Source: Mesobacillus sp. AQ2 (GTDB taxonomy: Bacteria; Bacillota; Bacilli; Bacillales; Cytobacillaceae). Taken from it: a DNA stretch of 64,000 nucleotides. Shown in pieces: positions 36,879-46,754 of this stretch. The notes under the pieces were generated by a model that was given only the letters and a program-made list of their open reading frames with translations, searched no databases and was not told the DNA's origin. The stretch covers positions 1,679,001-1,743,000 of the forward strand of contig NZ_CP126080.1 in the NCBI RefSeq assembly GCF_030122805.1. The letters are read 5' to 3'. Position 1 is the stretch's first letter; every line of letters starts with the position of its first letter. A program made the translations under genes and the position numbers.

Positions 36879-37322
36879 TTGCTTGCTGTTACATCAGAAA
36901 GAGTCTTATTGTTGGAAGAAGCTGAACAATTAGTCAGCATGATTTTGCAATCTGATATTGCCGAATATTATCGGGAATGTTTATATAAGGTAAAAAACAA
37001 TGCAGATACACAAAGAAAGGTCCGTGAATTTGTGGACATGAAGGAACGCTATGAAGAGGTTCAGCGTTTCGGAAAATACCATCCTGACTACAAAGAAATC
37101 ATGGGCAAGATTCGCCTTGTCAAAAGAGAGCTTGATATGGACGAGACCATTTTCGAATTCAAGAAAGCGGAAAATGATTTGCAAAGCCTTCTTGATGAGG
37201 TGAGCGTAATCATCGGCAGATCCGTTTCCGAGAGTGTAAAAGTACCAACCGGAAACCCGTTCTTCGAAAGCTCCTGCGGTGGCGGATGCGGCAGCGGTGG
37301 AAGCTGTGGATGCTCTGCATAA
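36879..37322 (+). CDS. ylbF: YlbF (RicF), Y-complex component
   Basis: A 147-residue helical protein with RFGKYHPDYKEIMGKIRLVKRELD and a C-terminal cysteine cluster SCGGGCGSGGSCGC. YlbF, YmcA and YaaT form the Fe-S-carrying Y-complex that steers RNase Y mRNA maturation and affects competence, biofilm and sporulation; the cysteines are cluster ligands. GGAGGTGA (36864-36871) points to TTG at 36879, not the upstream ATG at 36855, and gives the family's usual length. Confidence 0.9.
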   Translation: MLAVTSERVLLLEEAEQLVSMILQSDIAEYYRECLYKVKNNADTQRKVREFVDMKERYEEVQRFGKYHPDYKEIMGKIRLVKRELDMDETIFEFKKAENDLQSLLDEVSVIIGRSVSESVKVPTGNPFFESSCGGGCGSGGSCGCSA

Positions 37323-37326
37323 CATG

Positions 37327-37356
37327 AAAAGCATGGGCCCCCCCATGCTTTTTATT
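37327..37356 (+). terminator. Terminator after ylbF
   Basis: AAAAGCATGGG pairs with CCCATGCTTTT across CCCC. Confidence 0.9.
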
Positions 37357-37464
37357 TGCTTTGATTCAACTACGGTAATGGCAAAACATGATTGATGATT
37401 GAAAAAACTGGTTTTTGTATGCTAGACTAGTACAAAGCAAACGTTTACCGAAGGGGAAAAGAAT

Positions 37465-37740
37465 ATGATAGGACAGAGACAGGGAATCATCGTATGGCTG
37501 TATTCACTGAAACAGGCCAAGATGCTCAGAAGATTTGGCAATGTTCATTTTGTCTCAAAAAAGTTGAAATATGCCGTTATTTATTGCAATCTCGACGAGG
37601 CAGAGGGCCTTATGGAAAAGATTAAATCATATTCATTCGTTAAAAAGGTGGAACCTTCTTACAAACCATTCTTAAAAATGGAGTTTGAAAATTCTTCCCC
37701 TGACAAGGCAAAGGAATATGACTATAAGATGGGAATATAG
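37465..37740 (+). CDS. ylbG: UPF0298 protein YlbG
   Basis: A 91-residue protein, [38 protein letters not shown], with [10 protein letters not shown], matching YlbG (UPF0298/DUF2129). Basic, compact, possibly ferredoxin-like. Function unknown. AGGGGAAAAG precedes the ATG. Confidence 0.9.
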   Translation: MIGQRQGIIVWLYSLKQAKMLRRFGNVHFVSKKLKYAVIYCNLDEAEGLMEKIKSYSFVKKVEPSYKPFLKMEFENSSPDKAKEYDYKMGI

Positions 37741-37745
37741 CAATA

Positions 37746-37778
37746 CAAAAAAAGGCGAGGAGAACCCTCGTCTTTTTT
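37746..37778. terminator. Bidirectional terminator after ylbG
   Basis: AAAAAGGCGAGG pairs with CCTCGTCTTTTT (one wobble) across AGAAC; faces a convergent gene. Confidence 0.88.
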
Positions 37779-37781
37779 GAG

Positions 37782-38171
37782 CTATTGAAGTGGCGGAATA
37801 TAATGGTTCAGCCTCAAGATGCCGATCAAATACTGAAAATACAATTCCTTTTCGGCAAACATCGTGGACGGTTTGGCATCAAACTCTATGATCGTCTTGT
37901 CCAGTTCATCAGCCAGCTCCTTGAACATGTCAAAGCGCTTGTTCTTTAAAATATGAGGGTTCGATATTCCCTCCCTGCAGATATATAAAGCCTGGAAGTT
38001 CCCGGGGTTGGTTGGCTTAAGGACCACCAGGAGGGAACTTACTTCTTTTTCATTCACTTTTGTATGGATTGCCATTAAGTGCATCAACCGATGGCGGTTT
38101 GCCCTGGCCGTTTCAATCAATTCGTATAGATCTGAATATCCTTCTCCAAGCTCGATAAAACGCTGAATCAC
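37782..38171 (-). CDS. DUF7147-like conserved protein
   Basis: A 129-residue soluble protein, MIQRFIELGEGYSDLYELIETARANRHRLMHLMA, with VVLKPTNPGNFQALYICREGI. In Bacillus genomes this protein is sometimes labelled methylthioribose kinase without good reason; I recall it as DUF7147. GTG start follows AAGGGG by 8 bases. Divergent from the ylbH leader. Confidence 0.7.
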   Translation of the reverse strand: MIQRFIELGEGYSDLYELIETARANRHRLMHLMAIHTKVNEKEVSSLLVVLKPTNPGNFQALYICREGISNPHILKNKRFDMFKELADELDKTIIEFDAKPSTMFAEKELYFQYLIGILRLNHYIPPLQ

Positions 38172-38280
38172 TTTTATTTCCCCTTCCGGCTTATCACTCC
38201 ATCATACTTTACCATTTGCAGCCTTATATTTGAAGCATTCCTCTCTTTCTTCGTTTTTGATATTTAATTAAAACAAAAAC

Positions 38281-38440
38281 AAAGCCTTGAACCATTCAGG
38301 CTCAAGGCTTCCTTCCATGCACCGCAATAGTGCTGAAGGCAAAGGGAGAGGAGAAACCGGAGGAAAACTTATGGGGAAACGTAAGTCTTCTCCGCGGTTG
38401 GCAACAACATCCTCAAATTGATGTTGTTAATCTTTATTAT
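38281..38440 (+). ncRNA. ylbH leader RNA motif
   Basis: The 386 bases before rsmD/ylbH hold no gene but have a structured leader. There is a stem AAGCCTTGA/TCAAGGCTT (38282-38310), a purine-rich conserved-looking core (GAAGGCAAAGGGAGAGGAGA at 38334-38353), a GGAGGAAAACTTATGGGG section, and a final stem AACAACATC/GATGTTGTT (38403-38428) followed by AATCTTTATT. This matches the place and look of the ylbH RNA motif described upstream of ylbH in Bacillus. Ligand, if any, is unknown. Boundaries are approximate. Confidence 0.7.
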
Positions 38441-38557
38441 TTCCATATTAGGAATGGATATACACTGGTTTGGTTAATTTTTTGAATGTGTGGTAGGATA
38501 AGGGAGTAATTTATACGAACATAATGTAATAAGCTTACATATTTAAGGAGTAAAAAA

Positions 38558-39130
38558 ATGAGAGTTGTATCAGGTGATTTAAAGGGCCGGGTTTTAAAAG
38601 CGGTGCCCGGGACGTCTACCAGGCCTACTACTGATAAAGTTAAGGAAGCTTTGTTCAATATGATTGGCCCTTATTTTACAGGAGGCCTTGGACTTGATTT
38701 ATTTGCCGGAAGTGGAGGCCTGGGGATTGAGGCACTTAGCAGAGGACTGGACAAAGTCATTTTTGTTGATCGTGAAGGAAAGGCGATTCATGTTATAAAT
38801 GAGAACCTGAAATCCTGCGACCTGGAAGAGAAAGCAGAAGTTTACAGGAATGAGGCTGTCAGGGCCTTGAAGGCCATTCAAAAAAGAGAGCTGGTCTTCG
38901 ATTTTATTTTCCTGGACCCTCCTTACAAAAAACAGCAGCTGGTCAAGCTATTGGAAATGATGGATAAAGAGGGGCTTATCCATCAGGAAGGTTTGATTGT
39001 CTGTGAACATGCCTCTGATATCAGGCTGCCAGAAAAAATAGGAAAACTGGTGCAAACCAGAAATGAAAAATATGGTATTATCGGAATAACTCTTTATAAT
39101 GTTGAGGCAGTAGATGAGGGGGAAAAATAG
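38558..39130 (+). CDS. rsmD: 16S rRNA (guanine966-N2)-methyltransferase RsmD
   Basis: A 190-residue SAM-dependent methyltransferase (ylbH). SAM motif I is LDLFAGSGGLGIEAL (about 47-61) and the catalytic motif IV is FLDPPYKK. It methylates G966 of 16S rRNA. AAGGAG precedes the ATG. Its stop abuts the coaD GTG with no gap, so the pair is coupled and under the ylbH leader. Confidence 0.94.
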   Translation: MRVVSGDLKGRVLKAVPGTSTRPTTDKVKEALFNMIGPYFTGGLGLDLFAGSGGLGIEALSRGLDKVIFVDREGKAIHVINENLKSCDLEEKAEVYRNEAVRALKAIQKRELVFDFIFLDPPYKKQQLVKLLEMMDKEGLIHQEGLIVCEHASDIRLPEKIGKLVQTRNEKYGIIGITLYNVEAVDEGEK

Positions 39131-39638
<508 letters not shown>

Positions 39639-39646
<8 letters not shown>

Positions 39647-40862
39647 CTTGCAGTATCCGCCTGCCGAAGATCCAGATGTAAATGAGCAAACTGCCAATCG
39701 TGATCAGCGGCCCTGCTGTGGCAAGGAGGCTGTATGCTTCTGCCAGGCGGCTTCCCTCCGAAGTCAGATATTCCATTACTGGCAAAGCGTTTGATGGCTG
39801 GCCATCCTGGAAAAAGCGTTCATATACTGGTTTCCAAAGGATGAAAGCATAAAAAGCTGCAAAGAACCCATGAATGATCCTCGCGAAAAAGAATGGCTGG
39901 AAGCGGATATCTGTCTGGGCGAGAATGCTTGCCACCTGGGCCTGAACGCTAAAACCGCTGAATGCGAGTATGAAGCTTGTAATGACAGCCTGATGCATCA
40001 AGGTTGCATCCTGTACCTGGCTAGTCATCTGGCTCCCGAGTGTAATCTCAAATATGCCAGAAATAAATGGAAGGCTAAGCATATCTGTCATTCCCAGCAT
40101 TCCGAGCATGATTTCAAGGAATTTGGCAAGGAATCCAGTAATGTGAAGATGAAATAACAGTTTGTTTATGACTGAAAACAAGATGATGAAGCCACCGATC
40201 ATCAACAGGGTCTGGATGGAAGACATTACGGCATCACCGAGCAGTTTTCCAATCGGGCGGTTGTCCTTGATCCTCGTTCTGTGCAGTGCAGCAAAAGCAT
40301 CTCTTATGGATAAATTCCGTTCTTTATCCTTTGTAGTGCTTTCTTCGCTTCTCCCGTAGAACCTCATGATCAAACCTACGCTGATATTGCCAAGATAATG
40401 AGCCAGCGCGAGTATGACCCCAAGCTGGACATTGTAAAAGAATCCCACTGATACAGCTCCGAAAATGAAAAGAGGATTCGAGGAGTTTGTAAAAGAAACC
40501 AGCCTTTCTGCTTCAATTTTTGTCAGCTGACCTTCCTGGCGCATCCTTGCCGTCAGCTTAGCTCCTGCTGGAAAGCCAGAAGCCATTCCCATCGACCAGA
40601 CAAATCCGCCAACACCCGGTACCTTGAACAGAGGCCTCATTAGGGGTTCGAGAAGTACGCCGATAAAACGGACGACTCCGAATCCGATCAGCATTTCAGA
40701 TACGATGAAAAAAGGAAGGAGCGAGGGGAAGACAATCTCCCACCACATATTCAATCCCCGGATCGAAGCATCAAAGGATTCCTGGGGAAAGGTAATGAGT
40801 GAAACAGCCAGAAAGGTGACGGAGGCTGCAAGGAACAGTGTTTTCAATCTGGATTTTAGCAC
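39639..40862 (-). CDS. ylbJ: Sporulation integral membrane protein YlbJ
   Basis: A 407-residue membrane protein with about eight to ten helices and nucleoside-recognition (Gate) domain features: GGFVWSMGMASGFPAGAKLTA and SFTNSSNPLFIFGAVSVGFF. YlbJ is a sigma-E dependent sporulation protein needed for heat-resistant spores in B. subtilis. GTG start follows AAGGAG by 8 bases. Confidence 0.92.
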
Positions 40863-41150
40863 TTAAGATTCTCCTTCCTGCGGTCTTGCTGTGAAACTTT
40901 TTTAAACAATGGTAAAATAAAGTGAAACTCACCGGTGGGGTAATTTTCCATCCCATTCTATATACCTTGCATGCTGTCACATTTATGAAAAGCCTTTGTG
41001 ACGGGCCGGTTTTAATCAATAAATTTTTACGTGAAAACATGATAAGTTGTCAGCCTTGTCCTCATATAAATCAATATACTCGCTGAACTTCAAATTAGAC
41101 CAAGTTTAGGATGTATCGACAAAAACATGGGTTTGAGGGAGGAAAAAGCT

Positions 41151-41942
41151 TTGGCAAGACCAAAGATCGGTTTAGCCTTGGGTTCTGGTGGAGCAAGAGG
41201 ATTTGCCCATCTGGGTGTCATAAAAGTCCTTAGGGACGAAGACATCCCCATTGATTTAATAGCCGGAAGCAGCATGGGGGCGCTTGTTGCATCTTTCTAC
41301 GGTGCAGGACTGGATGTTGAACGGCTCTATAAACTATCACGTGTATTCAAACGGAAATATTATCTTGATTTTACGGTTCCAAAAATGGGGTTTATCGCCG
41401 GGAAAAGAGTGAAAGAGCTCATCAGGATCTTCACTCATGGGAAAATGATTGAGGAACTGGATATCCCAATTGGAATTGTTGCAACAGATCTCATGTCGGG
41501 CGAGAAGGTAGTCTTCAAAGAAGGTCCTGTGGCTGAAGCTGTAAGGGCAAGCATCGCGATTCCGGGGATTTTTGTGCCGGAAAAACTCGGGGGCCGATTA
41601 TTCGTCGATGGCGGGGTCGTTGATCGGATCCCCGTTTCTGTCGCCAAGGAAATGGGTGCCGATATCGTTATCGCCGTTGATGTATCAAGTGTGAAAATCA
41701 ACGAGGATGTCACCTCTATATTTGATGTCATCATGCAAAGTATCGATATCATGCAGATGGAGCTGGTTGCGAATCGGGAGGTTGCTTCAGATGTGATGCT
41801 CCGGCCGCCAGTTGAAATGTTCAATTCAAAAGCATTTACTAATATAGAAGAAATCATTGAGATTGGCGAAGAAGAAGCGAGAAAGCATATCGATAAAATC
41901 AAACAATGCATTGGACAATGGAAGGAGCCGCAAACAGAATGA
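41151..41942 (+). CDS. ylbK: Patatin-like phospholipase YlbK
   Basis: A 263-residue serine lipid hydrolase. Oxyanion-hole GSGGARG (about 10-16), nucleophile elbow GSSMGA (GxSxG) and the catalytic Asp in DGGVVD are all present. Natural substrate unknown. TTG at 41151 follows GAGGGAGG by 8 bases and gives MARPKIGLALGSGG; an ATG at 41127 lies upstream without a ribosome site. It overlaps ylbL by 4 bases (ATGA). Confidence 0.92.
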   Translation: MARPKIGLALGSGGARGFAHLGVIKVLRDEDIPIDLIAGSSMGALVASFYGAGLDVERLYKLSRVFKRKYYLDFTVPKMGFIAGKRVKELIRIFTHGKMIEELDIPIGIVATDLMSGEKVVFKEGPVAEAVRASIAIPGIFVPEKLGGRLFVDGGVVDRIPVSVAKEMGADIVIAVDVSSVKINEDVTSIFDVIMQSIDIMQMELVANREVASDVMLRPPVEMFNSKAFTNIEEIIEIGEEEARKHIDKIKQCIGQWKEPQTE

Positions 41943-42964
41943 GCAGAAAGACATCCATAGGCATTTCTATATTGGCAGCTGTTTTAATAATGGCTAGTGC
42001 ACTTTTTTACCTGCCATACTATGTAACGAAGCCTGGAATGGCAAAGGAGCTTGAACCGATTGTCGAGGTGGAAGGCGGTTATGACGAGGAAGGCAATTTC
42101 ATGCTTACAACCGTCAGGATGGGCAGAGCCAATATATATGCATACATCATCGCAAAGTTCAGCAAGTACCAGGAAATTTATCCAGTCGAAGATATCAGGG
42201 CAGAAGATGAAACGGATGAAGAATACAATATCCGCCAGCTTCACATGATGGATAATTCTAAAACGTCAGCAATCGAGGTGGCCTATAAAAAAGCCGGAAA
42301 ACCAGTGGACTATACGTATAAAGGTGTTTACGTACTAAGGACTATGGAAGGAATGCCGGCTGATGGAAAACTAAAGCCAGGCGACCTCGTTTTCAAGGTA
42401 GATGGCAATCCTTTTTCATCATCCCAAGAATTCATTGAATATATTAGTTCAAAGAAGCCAGGGGATACCGTAAAGCTAGAGTATAAGCGAAATGGCAAGT
42501 CAAAACAGGCCAATATTCCATTGAAGGCACTTGATGATGGAAGCAATCGCCCTGTAGTAGGAATCCAGCTTGTTGATGACAAAGAAATTGACGTGGAACC
42601 GGATGTCACGGTGGAATCAGAAGAGATCGGCGGACCATCGGCAGGTTTTATGTTCTCATTGGAAATTTACAATCAATTGACAGAGGAAGATTTGACAAAA
42701 GGGTACGAAATAGCTGGAACCGGGACAATGAGCCCTGATGGCACGGTTGGAAGAATCGGGGGAATCCAGCAAAAAGTAGTAGCGGCGGATAAGGCCGGTG
42801 CCGAAATCTTTTTCGCACCATTTGAAAAAGGTGCAAAAGGTTCGAATTACGAAGAAGCGCTTATAGCTGCAAAAGATATCAAAACAAAAATGAAGATTGT
42901 TCCTGTTGATACTTTTGATGAAGCGGTGTCGTATCTGGAAAATCTAAAAGAAAAATCACGCTGA
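41939..42964 (+). CDS. ylbL: Membrane-anchored PDZ–Lon-type protease YlbL (DdcP)
   Basis: A 341-residue protein: N-terminal membrane anchor (SIGISILAAVLIMASALFYL), PDZ domain (about 115-200) and a C-terminal Lon (S16) protease domain without ATPase. The catalytic Ser is in GGPSAGFMF and the Lys in AADKAGAE. In B. subtilis YlbL/DdcP and CtpA degrade the division inhibitor YneA for recovery from DNA damage. ATG overlaps the ylbK stop. Its length equals the B. subtilis protein as I remember it. Confidence 0.94.
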   Translation: MSRKTSIGISILAAVLIMASALFYLPYYVTKPGMAKELEPIVEVEGGYDEEGNFMLTTVRMGRANIYAYIIAKFSKYQEIYPVEDIRAEDETDEEYNIRQLHMMDNSKTSAIEVAYKKAGKPVDYTYKGVYVLRTMEGMPADGKLKPGDLVFKVDGNPFSSSQEFIEYISSKKPGDTVKLEYKRNGKSKQANIPLKALDDGSNRPVVGIQLVDDKEIDVEPDVTVESEEIGGPSAGFMFSLEIYNQLTEEDLTKGYEIAGTGTMSPDGTVGRIGGIQQKVVAADKAGAEIFFAPFEKGAKGSNYEEALIAAKDIKTKMKIVPVDTFDEAVSYLENLKEKSR

Positions 42965-42980
42965 TCCAGCGTGATTTTTT
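42952..42980. terminator. Bidirectional terminator between ylbL and ylbM
   Basis: AAAATCACGCTG pairs perfectly with CAGCGTGATTTT across ATC. Confidence 0.94.
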
Positions 42981-42981
42981 C

Positions 42982-44199
42982 TTACCCTTTTAACATGATG
43001 GGCGGCTGTGCGAATTCTTCTGCCAGCAATTTTTCCTGACCGCTGCCGTTTTGGCCAAGCGCATAAATCCTTGCTGCTCTGGTATCCAGCTTAAGATCAG
43101 GATCAGTGAATGCCGAAAGCTTCGAAACAAGAGGCAGGCCAAAATCTTTCTTCCTTAAGTTCAAGTAAGAACGTCCTTTTTCGGTTGCACCTAGTAACCT
43201 TAGATAATTCACCGTATTTTTGGCGGATTTCATTTGATCTTTTCTTGTATTGGTTAAAATATGGAGGCAGACTCTTTGCAGCCTTGTCCATGTATAACGT
43301 TTGGTTTTAATGGATTCCATGAATTGCTTAAAGCTGTTTGAGGCAGCTGCAGCGGCAAGCAATCTATTTTCCAGGCCTTCTTCTACTTCATAGAACTCGC
43401 TCAATTCCTCAGGGCTGCTTTGCAGGAGCCTGTACTTTAAGAATGGCCAGTAATCTTCCCAGGAATGGAATCCTCCATACTCTTCCCTGTAGCTGATCAA
43501 GTGGTTGTAAGTTGAATCTGGGACGTATTGCCTGATCGTTTCGATTTCGCCTGAAGCGCCGAACAGCGCTTTGCGGATGCTGGTCGCACTGGCAATAGTC
43601 GCTGAAGCAAAATGCTCATCATGGTAGCCGGCGTTTTTTCTGGTGATTGTTTGTGCCTTCATTGGGCTTTCCTGTCTGAGGATCGCCTGGATGTAATGCA
43701 TCCCCAAAATGTTATTTGGCCTGGAAATATCAATGAAGCTTTCTGAAGGAGCGAGGGATTGGAATGCAAGTGCTATTGACTTAGGATAGCTGTTTCCTTC
43801 TCCTGCAAAAAACTTTATTTTTTTCTGAAAAAAATCATTATTGGCCTCGAGAAAGCTGATCGTCCGCATGAACGCATTGAGATCACCTGATTCACTGCCG
43901 AAACACAGAATCTCACAGCCGGCTGCAGACAGGATTGAGACAGAACCATCTGCAAAGACTTCGGCATGCTGCGTCGCGAATCGGTAGGGAAGTTCAAATA
44001 CAATGTCTATACCGGCATCCAGTGCCATCTTTGTTCTTGCCCATTTCGAAACAAGCGCAGGTTCCCCCCGCTGCAGAAAATTTCCGCTCATAGCGGCGAT
44101 GGCAACATCAGCACCAGACTCTTCTTTCGCCTGCTGCAAATGAAATAGATGGCCATTATGGAAAGGATTATATTCAACGACGACACCAACAGCTTTCAT
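42982..44199 (-). CDS. tmcAL: tRNA(Met) cytidine acetate ligase TmcAL (YlbM)
   Basis: A 405-residue nucleotidyltransferase-fold enzyme that uses acetate and ATP to make N4-acetylcytidine at the wobble base of elongator tRNA-Met. The ATP motif YNPFHNGHLFHL (HxGH) is at 10-21. RRGEP-type NFLQRGEPALVSKWAR and DIVFELPYRFATQHAE are also typical. Convergent with ylbL, divergent from ylbN. Confidence 0.94.
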   Translation of the reverse strand: MKAVGVVVEYNPFHNGHLFHLQQAKEESGADVAIAAMSGNFLQRGEPALVSKWARTKMALDAGIDIVFELPYRFATQHAEVFADGSVSILSAAGCEILCFGSESGDLNAFMRTISFLEANNDFFQKKIKFFAGEGNSYPKSIALAFQSLAPSESFIDISRPNNILGMHYIQAILRQESPMKAQTITRKNAGYHDEHFASATIASATSIRKALFGASGEIETIRQYVPDSTYNHLISYREEYGGFHSWEDYWPFLKYRLLQSSPEELSEFYEVEEGLENRLLAAAAASNSFKQFMESIKTKRYTWTRLQRVCLHILTNTRKDQMKSAKNTVNYLRLLGATEKGRSYLNLRKKDFGLPLVSKLSAFTDPDLKLDTRAARIYALGQNGSGQEKLLAEEFAQPPIMLKG

Positions 44200-44289
44200 T
44201 CTTGTACCCCTTCGTGTTAAGATGGATATTGCATTGTTTGGAAGTTTAGATTAATGTATTTATGTAAATTATAGTGTAAAGAAAAAATA

Positions 44290-44319
44290 TTGACAAATGA
44301 TTATGCGAAGGTCTATAAT
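44290..44319 (+). promoter_or_regulatory. Sigma-A promoter of ylbN-rpmF
   Basis: TTGACA (44290-44295), 18-base spacer, TATAAT (44314-44319): both boxes are perfect. Confidence 0.88.
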
Positions 44320-44345
44320 TACCTTTGTTGCCTTGGGGTGATTCT

Positions 44346-44870
44346 ATGAAATGGACAATAAGTCAGATACAAAAACATCGAAACAAGGACTTTCTGATTG
44401 ACGAGTTTGTCCGAATGGACTCAATTAAGGAAACAGATCCGACAATCCGCGAGGTATCTCCCATCCATCTAACAGGAAGGGCGGATATCAGTGCCACGAG
44501 AGTGACATTCCATGTCCGGATTGATGGTCATCTGATCCTTCCTTGTTCACGGACACTGGTTGATGTAAAATATCCAATTGATGTGGAAACTACTGAAACT
44601 TTCATGTTAAACAGCCACGACTATGAGGCTGATGAGGAAGTTCATCAAGTAACAGGCGATGTCATTGATCTTGAACCCATCATCAGGGAGATCTTGCTGG
44701 TGGAAGTGCCGATGCAAGTATTCTGTGATGATAGCGCTGGTCAAGAAGGCGCACCCCAGTCAGGTAAGGATTGGGAAGTAATCGAGGAACAGGAGAAATC
44801 CGAAAAACTTGATCCCCGGCTTGCCGGACTTGCAAAATTCTTTGAGGACTCTAAGGATTCCTCTGACTAA
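44346..44870 (+). CDS. ylbN: DUF177/YceD family protein YlbN
   Basis: A 174-residue protein, MKWTISQIQKHRNKDFLIDEFVRMD, with HVRIDGHLILPCSRTLVDVKYPIDVE, the DUF177 core. Family members in other bacteria and plants are tied to 23S rRNA accumulation and almost always lie upstream of rpmF, as here. GGGGTGATT precedes the ATG at 44346; 7 upstream codons are open but unconserved. Confidence 0.93.
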   Translation: MKWTISQIQKHRNKDFLIDEFVRMDSIKETDPTIREVSPIHLTGRADISATRVTFHVRIDGHLILPCSRTLVDVKYPIDVETTETFMLNSHDYEADEEVHQVTGDVIDLEPIIREILLVEVPMQVFCDDSAGQEGAPQSGKDWEVIEEQEKSEKLDPRLAGLAKFFEDSKDSSD

Positions 44871-44950
44871 TTGATTAAAAAAGAGCGTGGAGGTCCAGAA
44901 AAGGACTGGCCTTCATAAACTTTCTTATTCCTTTTAAGGAGGTGGGAAGA

Positions 44951-45124
44951 ATGGCTGTACCATTTAGAAGAACATCTAAAACTGCGAAAAGAAAACGCCG
45001 TACTCATTTTAAATTACAAGTTCCGGGTATGGTAGCATGCCCTAACTGCGGTGAAATGAAACTTGCTCACCGTGTGTGCAAAGCTTGCGGAACATACAAA
45101 GGAAAAGAAGTTGTTAACGACTAA
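44951..45124 (+). CDS. rpmF: 50S ribosomal protein L32
   Basis: A 57-residue ribosomal protein, [19 protein letters not shown], with the zinc-binding form of the family (CPNC and CKAC). AAGGAGGTGG ends 5 bases before the ATG. Co-transcribed with ylbN and followed by a strong terminator. Confidence 0.98.
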   Translation: MAVPFRRTSKTAKRKRRTHFKLQVPGMVACPNCGEMKLAHRVCKACGTYKGKEVVND

Positions 45125-45135
45125 TTTTCTTTCAA

Positions 45136-45176
45136 AAAAAGCACAGGATGCATATGCATCGCTGTGCTTTTTTTGT
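45136..45176 (+). terminator. Terminator after rpmF
   Basis: AAAAAGCACAG pairs with CTGTGCTTTTT around an inner palindrome GATGCATATGCATC. Confidence 0.93.
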
Positions 45177-45240
45177 ATATTTGCTCCTTAATACAGAAAA
45201 TTGATACAATTTGAAGGACTAGTATTTTAGGAGGAGCAGG

Positions 45241-46008
45241 ATGGATTCATACATAATTTCAAAAGAAAAAGACGGAGTGCTGCTTTTTACAATCAACAGG
45301 CCTGGCAGGAGAAATGCAATTGATTTTGAGGTAATGGCAGGGCTGGAATCTGCAATTGAAATGGCTGCAGATCAGGATGTTAAAGCATTTGCCATTACGG
45401 GGGCTGGCGAGCAGGCTTTCTGTTCGGGAGGAGATTTATCTGCCTTCCATCAATTGAAGACAGAAGAACAGGCATATGGGATGCTTTCGCGCATGGCTGG
45501 GATTTTGTATAAGCTGCTGACCTTGCCAAAACCAAGCATTGCGATTCTCAATGGTTCTGCAGTCGGAGGCGGTTGTGAAATAGCATCTGCCTGTGATTTC
45601 AGGATTGGAAAGCAAGGGATCAAAGCAGGTTTCGTCCAGGCGAACCTGGCGATCACAACCGGCTGGGGAGGGGGAACAATCCTCCTCGAAAGGCTTCCCC
45701 ATGCTGCATTGAAAATGCTGCTTGATGCCAGGATCCATAATGCTGAGGAGTTGATGAGCCTTGGTTTCCTGAATCATATTTATACAAAGGATCCTATTGA
45801 TGCCTGTCTCTCATTCATGGAAGGAAGCTTGAAAAAAGAGACAGCGGTTTTAGAAGCCTATAAATCTTTAATCAATAAAAAATGGGAGCAATTATCAATG
45901 AGAGAAAGGATGGGGGCAGAAGCCGCAAAATGTGCTGTACTATGGGGAGAAGAAGTACATCATAAAAAAGTGGACGAATTCATTAACAAAAAAAATAAAA
46001 ATAATTGA
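45241..46008 (+). CDS. Enoyl-CoA hydratase/isomerase family protein lacking one catalytic Glu
   Basis: A 255-residue crotonase-fold protein. The CoA/oxyanion motifs AFCSGGDLSAF and GSAVGGGCEIASACDFRIG are intact, including the first catalytic Glu in GGGCE. The second catalytic position, usually Gln-Pro-Glu, reads FVQANLAI, so the Glu is Asn here. This makes a standard hydratase unlikely and leaves isomerase, hydrolase or decarboxylase activity open. Inserted between rpmF and gerR relative to B. subtilis. GGAGGAGCAGG precedes the ATG. Confidence 0.85.
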   Translation: MDSYIISKEKDGVLLFTINRPGRRNAIDFEVMAGLESAIEMAADQDVKAFAITGAGEQAFCSGGDLSAFHQLKTEEQAYGMLSRMAGILYKLLTLPKPSIAILNGSAVGGGCEIASACDFRIGKQGIKAGFVQANLAITTGWGGGTILLERLPHAALKMLLDARIHNAEELMSLGFLNHIYTKDPIDACLSFMEGSLKKETAVLEAYKSLINKKWEQLSMRERMGAEAAKCAVLWGEEVHHKKVDEFINKKNKNN

Positions 46009-46086
46009 TCGGTATTGGATGATATCAGTCTATCTTTCCTATTAGATGCATAAGAATGAATAAAAAACAATAGGAGGGATTTTCTG

Positions 46087-46707
46087 ATGCCACTAACCCG
46101 TCAGGATGCCTGGTCACAGGACGAAGACTTATTGCTTGCTGAAGTTGTATTGCGCAATATCCGCGAGGGCGGCACGCAATTAAAAGCTTTTGAGGAAGTC
46201 GGGAAACAGCTGTCAAGAACAGCTGCGGCCTGCGGTTTCCGCTGGAATTCATATGTGAGGAAACAGTATAAATCCGGAATCGAACTAGCAAAAAAACAGC
46301 GAAAAGAAGCAAAAAAACAGGTGAAAGCACAAGAAGTTACTGAAGAGGCTCAGGCTGCGGCAAGCGAAATGCTAAGCCCGGTCCAGGAAAAACAGGAAAA
46401 GCAATCGAATTTAAGCATTGAAGCAGTAAAACAGTATCTTGATGACCTCTATGAAAAAGCGGGAGCTCTTAACAGTCAGGATGATCAGAAGGAAAAAATT
46501 CGCGGCCTTGAAAAACAAATCTATTACTTGTCTGCTGAAAATGAAAAATTAGAGACAAAGCTGCGGTCGATGGAAGAAGACTATCGTGCCCTGATTGATA
46601 TCATGGAGCGGGCCAAAAAAAGAGTAGGCCCCAAAGACGAAGAAAAACAGCAGAAAATGAACTTTCAGGTAGAGGGAAAGGGAAACCTGGAAAAGGTTGA
46701 AAAATAA
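46087..46707 (+). CDS. gerR: RsfA-family transcription factor GerR (YlbO)
   Basis: A 206-residue regulator: N-terminal Myb/SANT-like DNA-binding region ([33 protein letters not shown] and [13 protein letters not shown]), a Lys/Gln-rich linker, and a C-terminal coiled coil (about 140-185). GerR/YlbO tunes the sigma-E mother-cell regulon during sporulation. AGGAGGGA precedes the ATG. The paralogue RsfA acts in the forespore, so the name rests on position between rpmF and ylbP. Confidence 0.9.
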   Translation: MPLTRQDAWSQDEDLLLAEVVLRNIREGGTQLKAFEEVGKQLSRTAAACGFRWNSYVRKQYKSGIELAKKQRKEAKKQVKAQEVTEEAQAAASEMLSPVQEKQEKQSNLSIEAVKQYLDDLYEKAGALNSQDDQKEKIRGLEKQIYYLSAENEKLETKLRSMEEDYRALIDIMERAKKRVGPKDEEKQQKMNFQVEGKGNLEKVEK

Positions 46708-46713
46708 CAATAA

Positions 46714-46748
46714 GAAGCGCCTGCCAGATCTGGCAGGCGCTATTATTT
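46714..46748 (+). terminator. Terminator after gerR
   Basis: AGCGCCTGCCAGA is a perfect palindrome half (centre at GATC) followed by ATTATTTG. Confidence 0.85.
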
Positions 46749-46754
46749 GTTACT

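Noticed and set aside
41435..41911. 158-codon ORF antisense to ylbK
   Set aside because: A low-complexity Ser/Ile/Thr-rich shadow of a well-supported gene.
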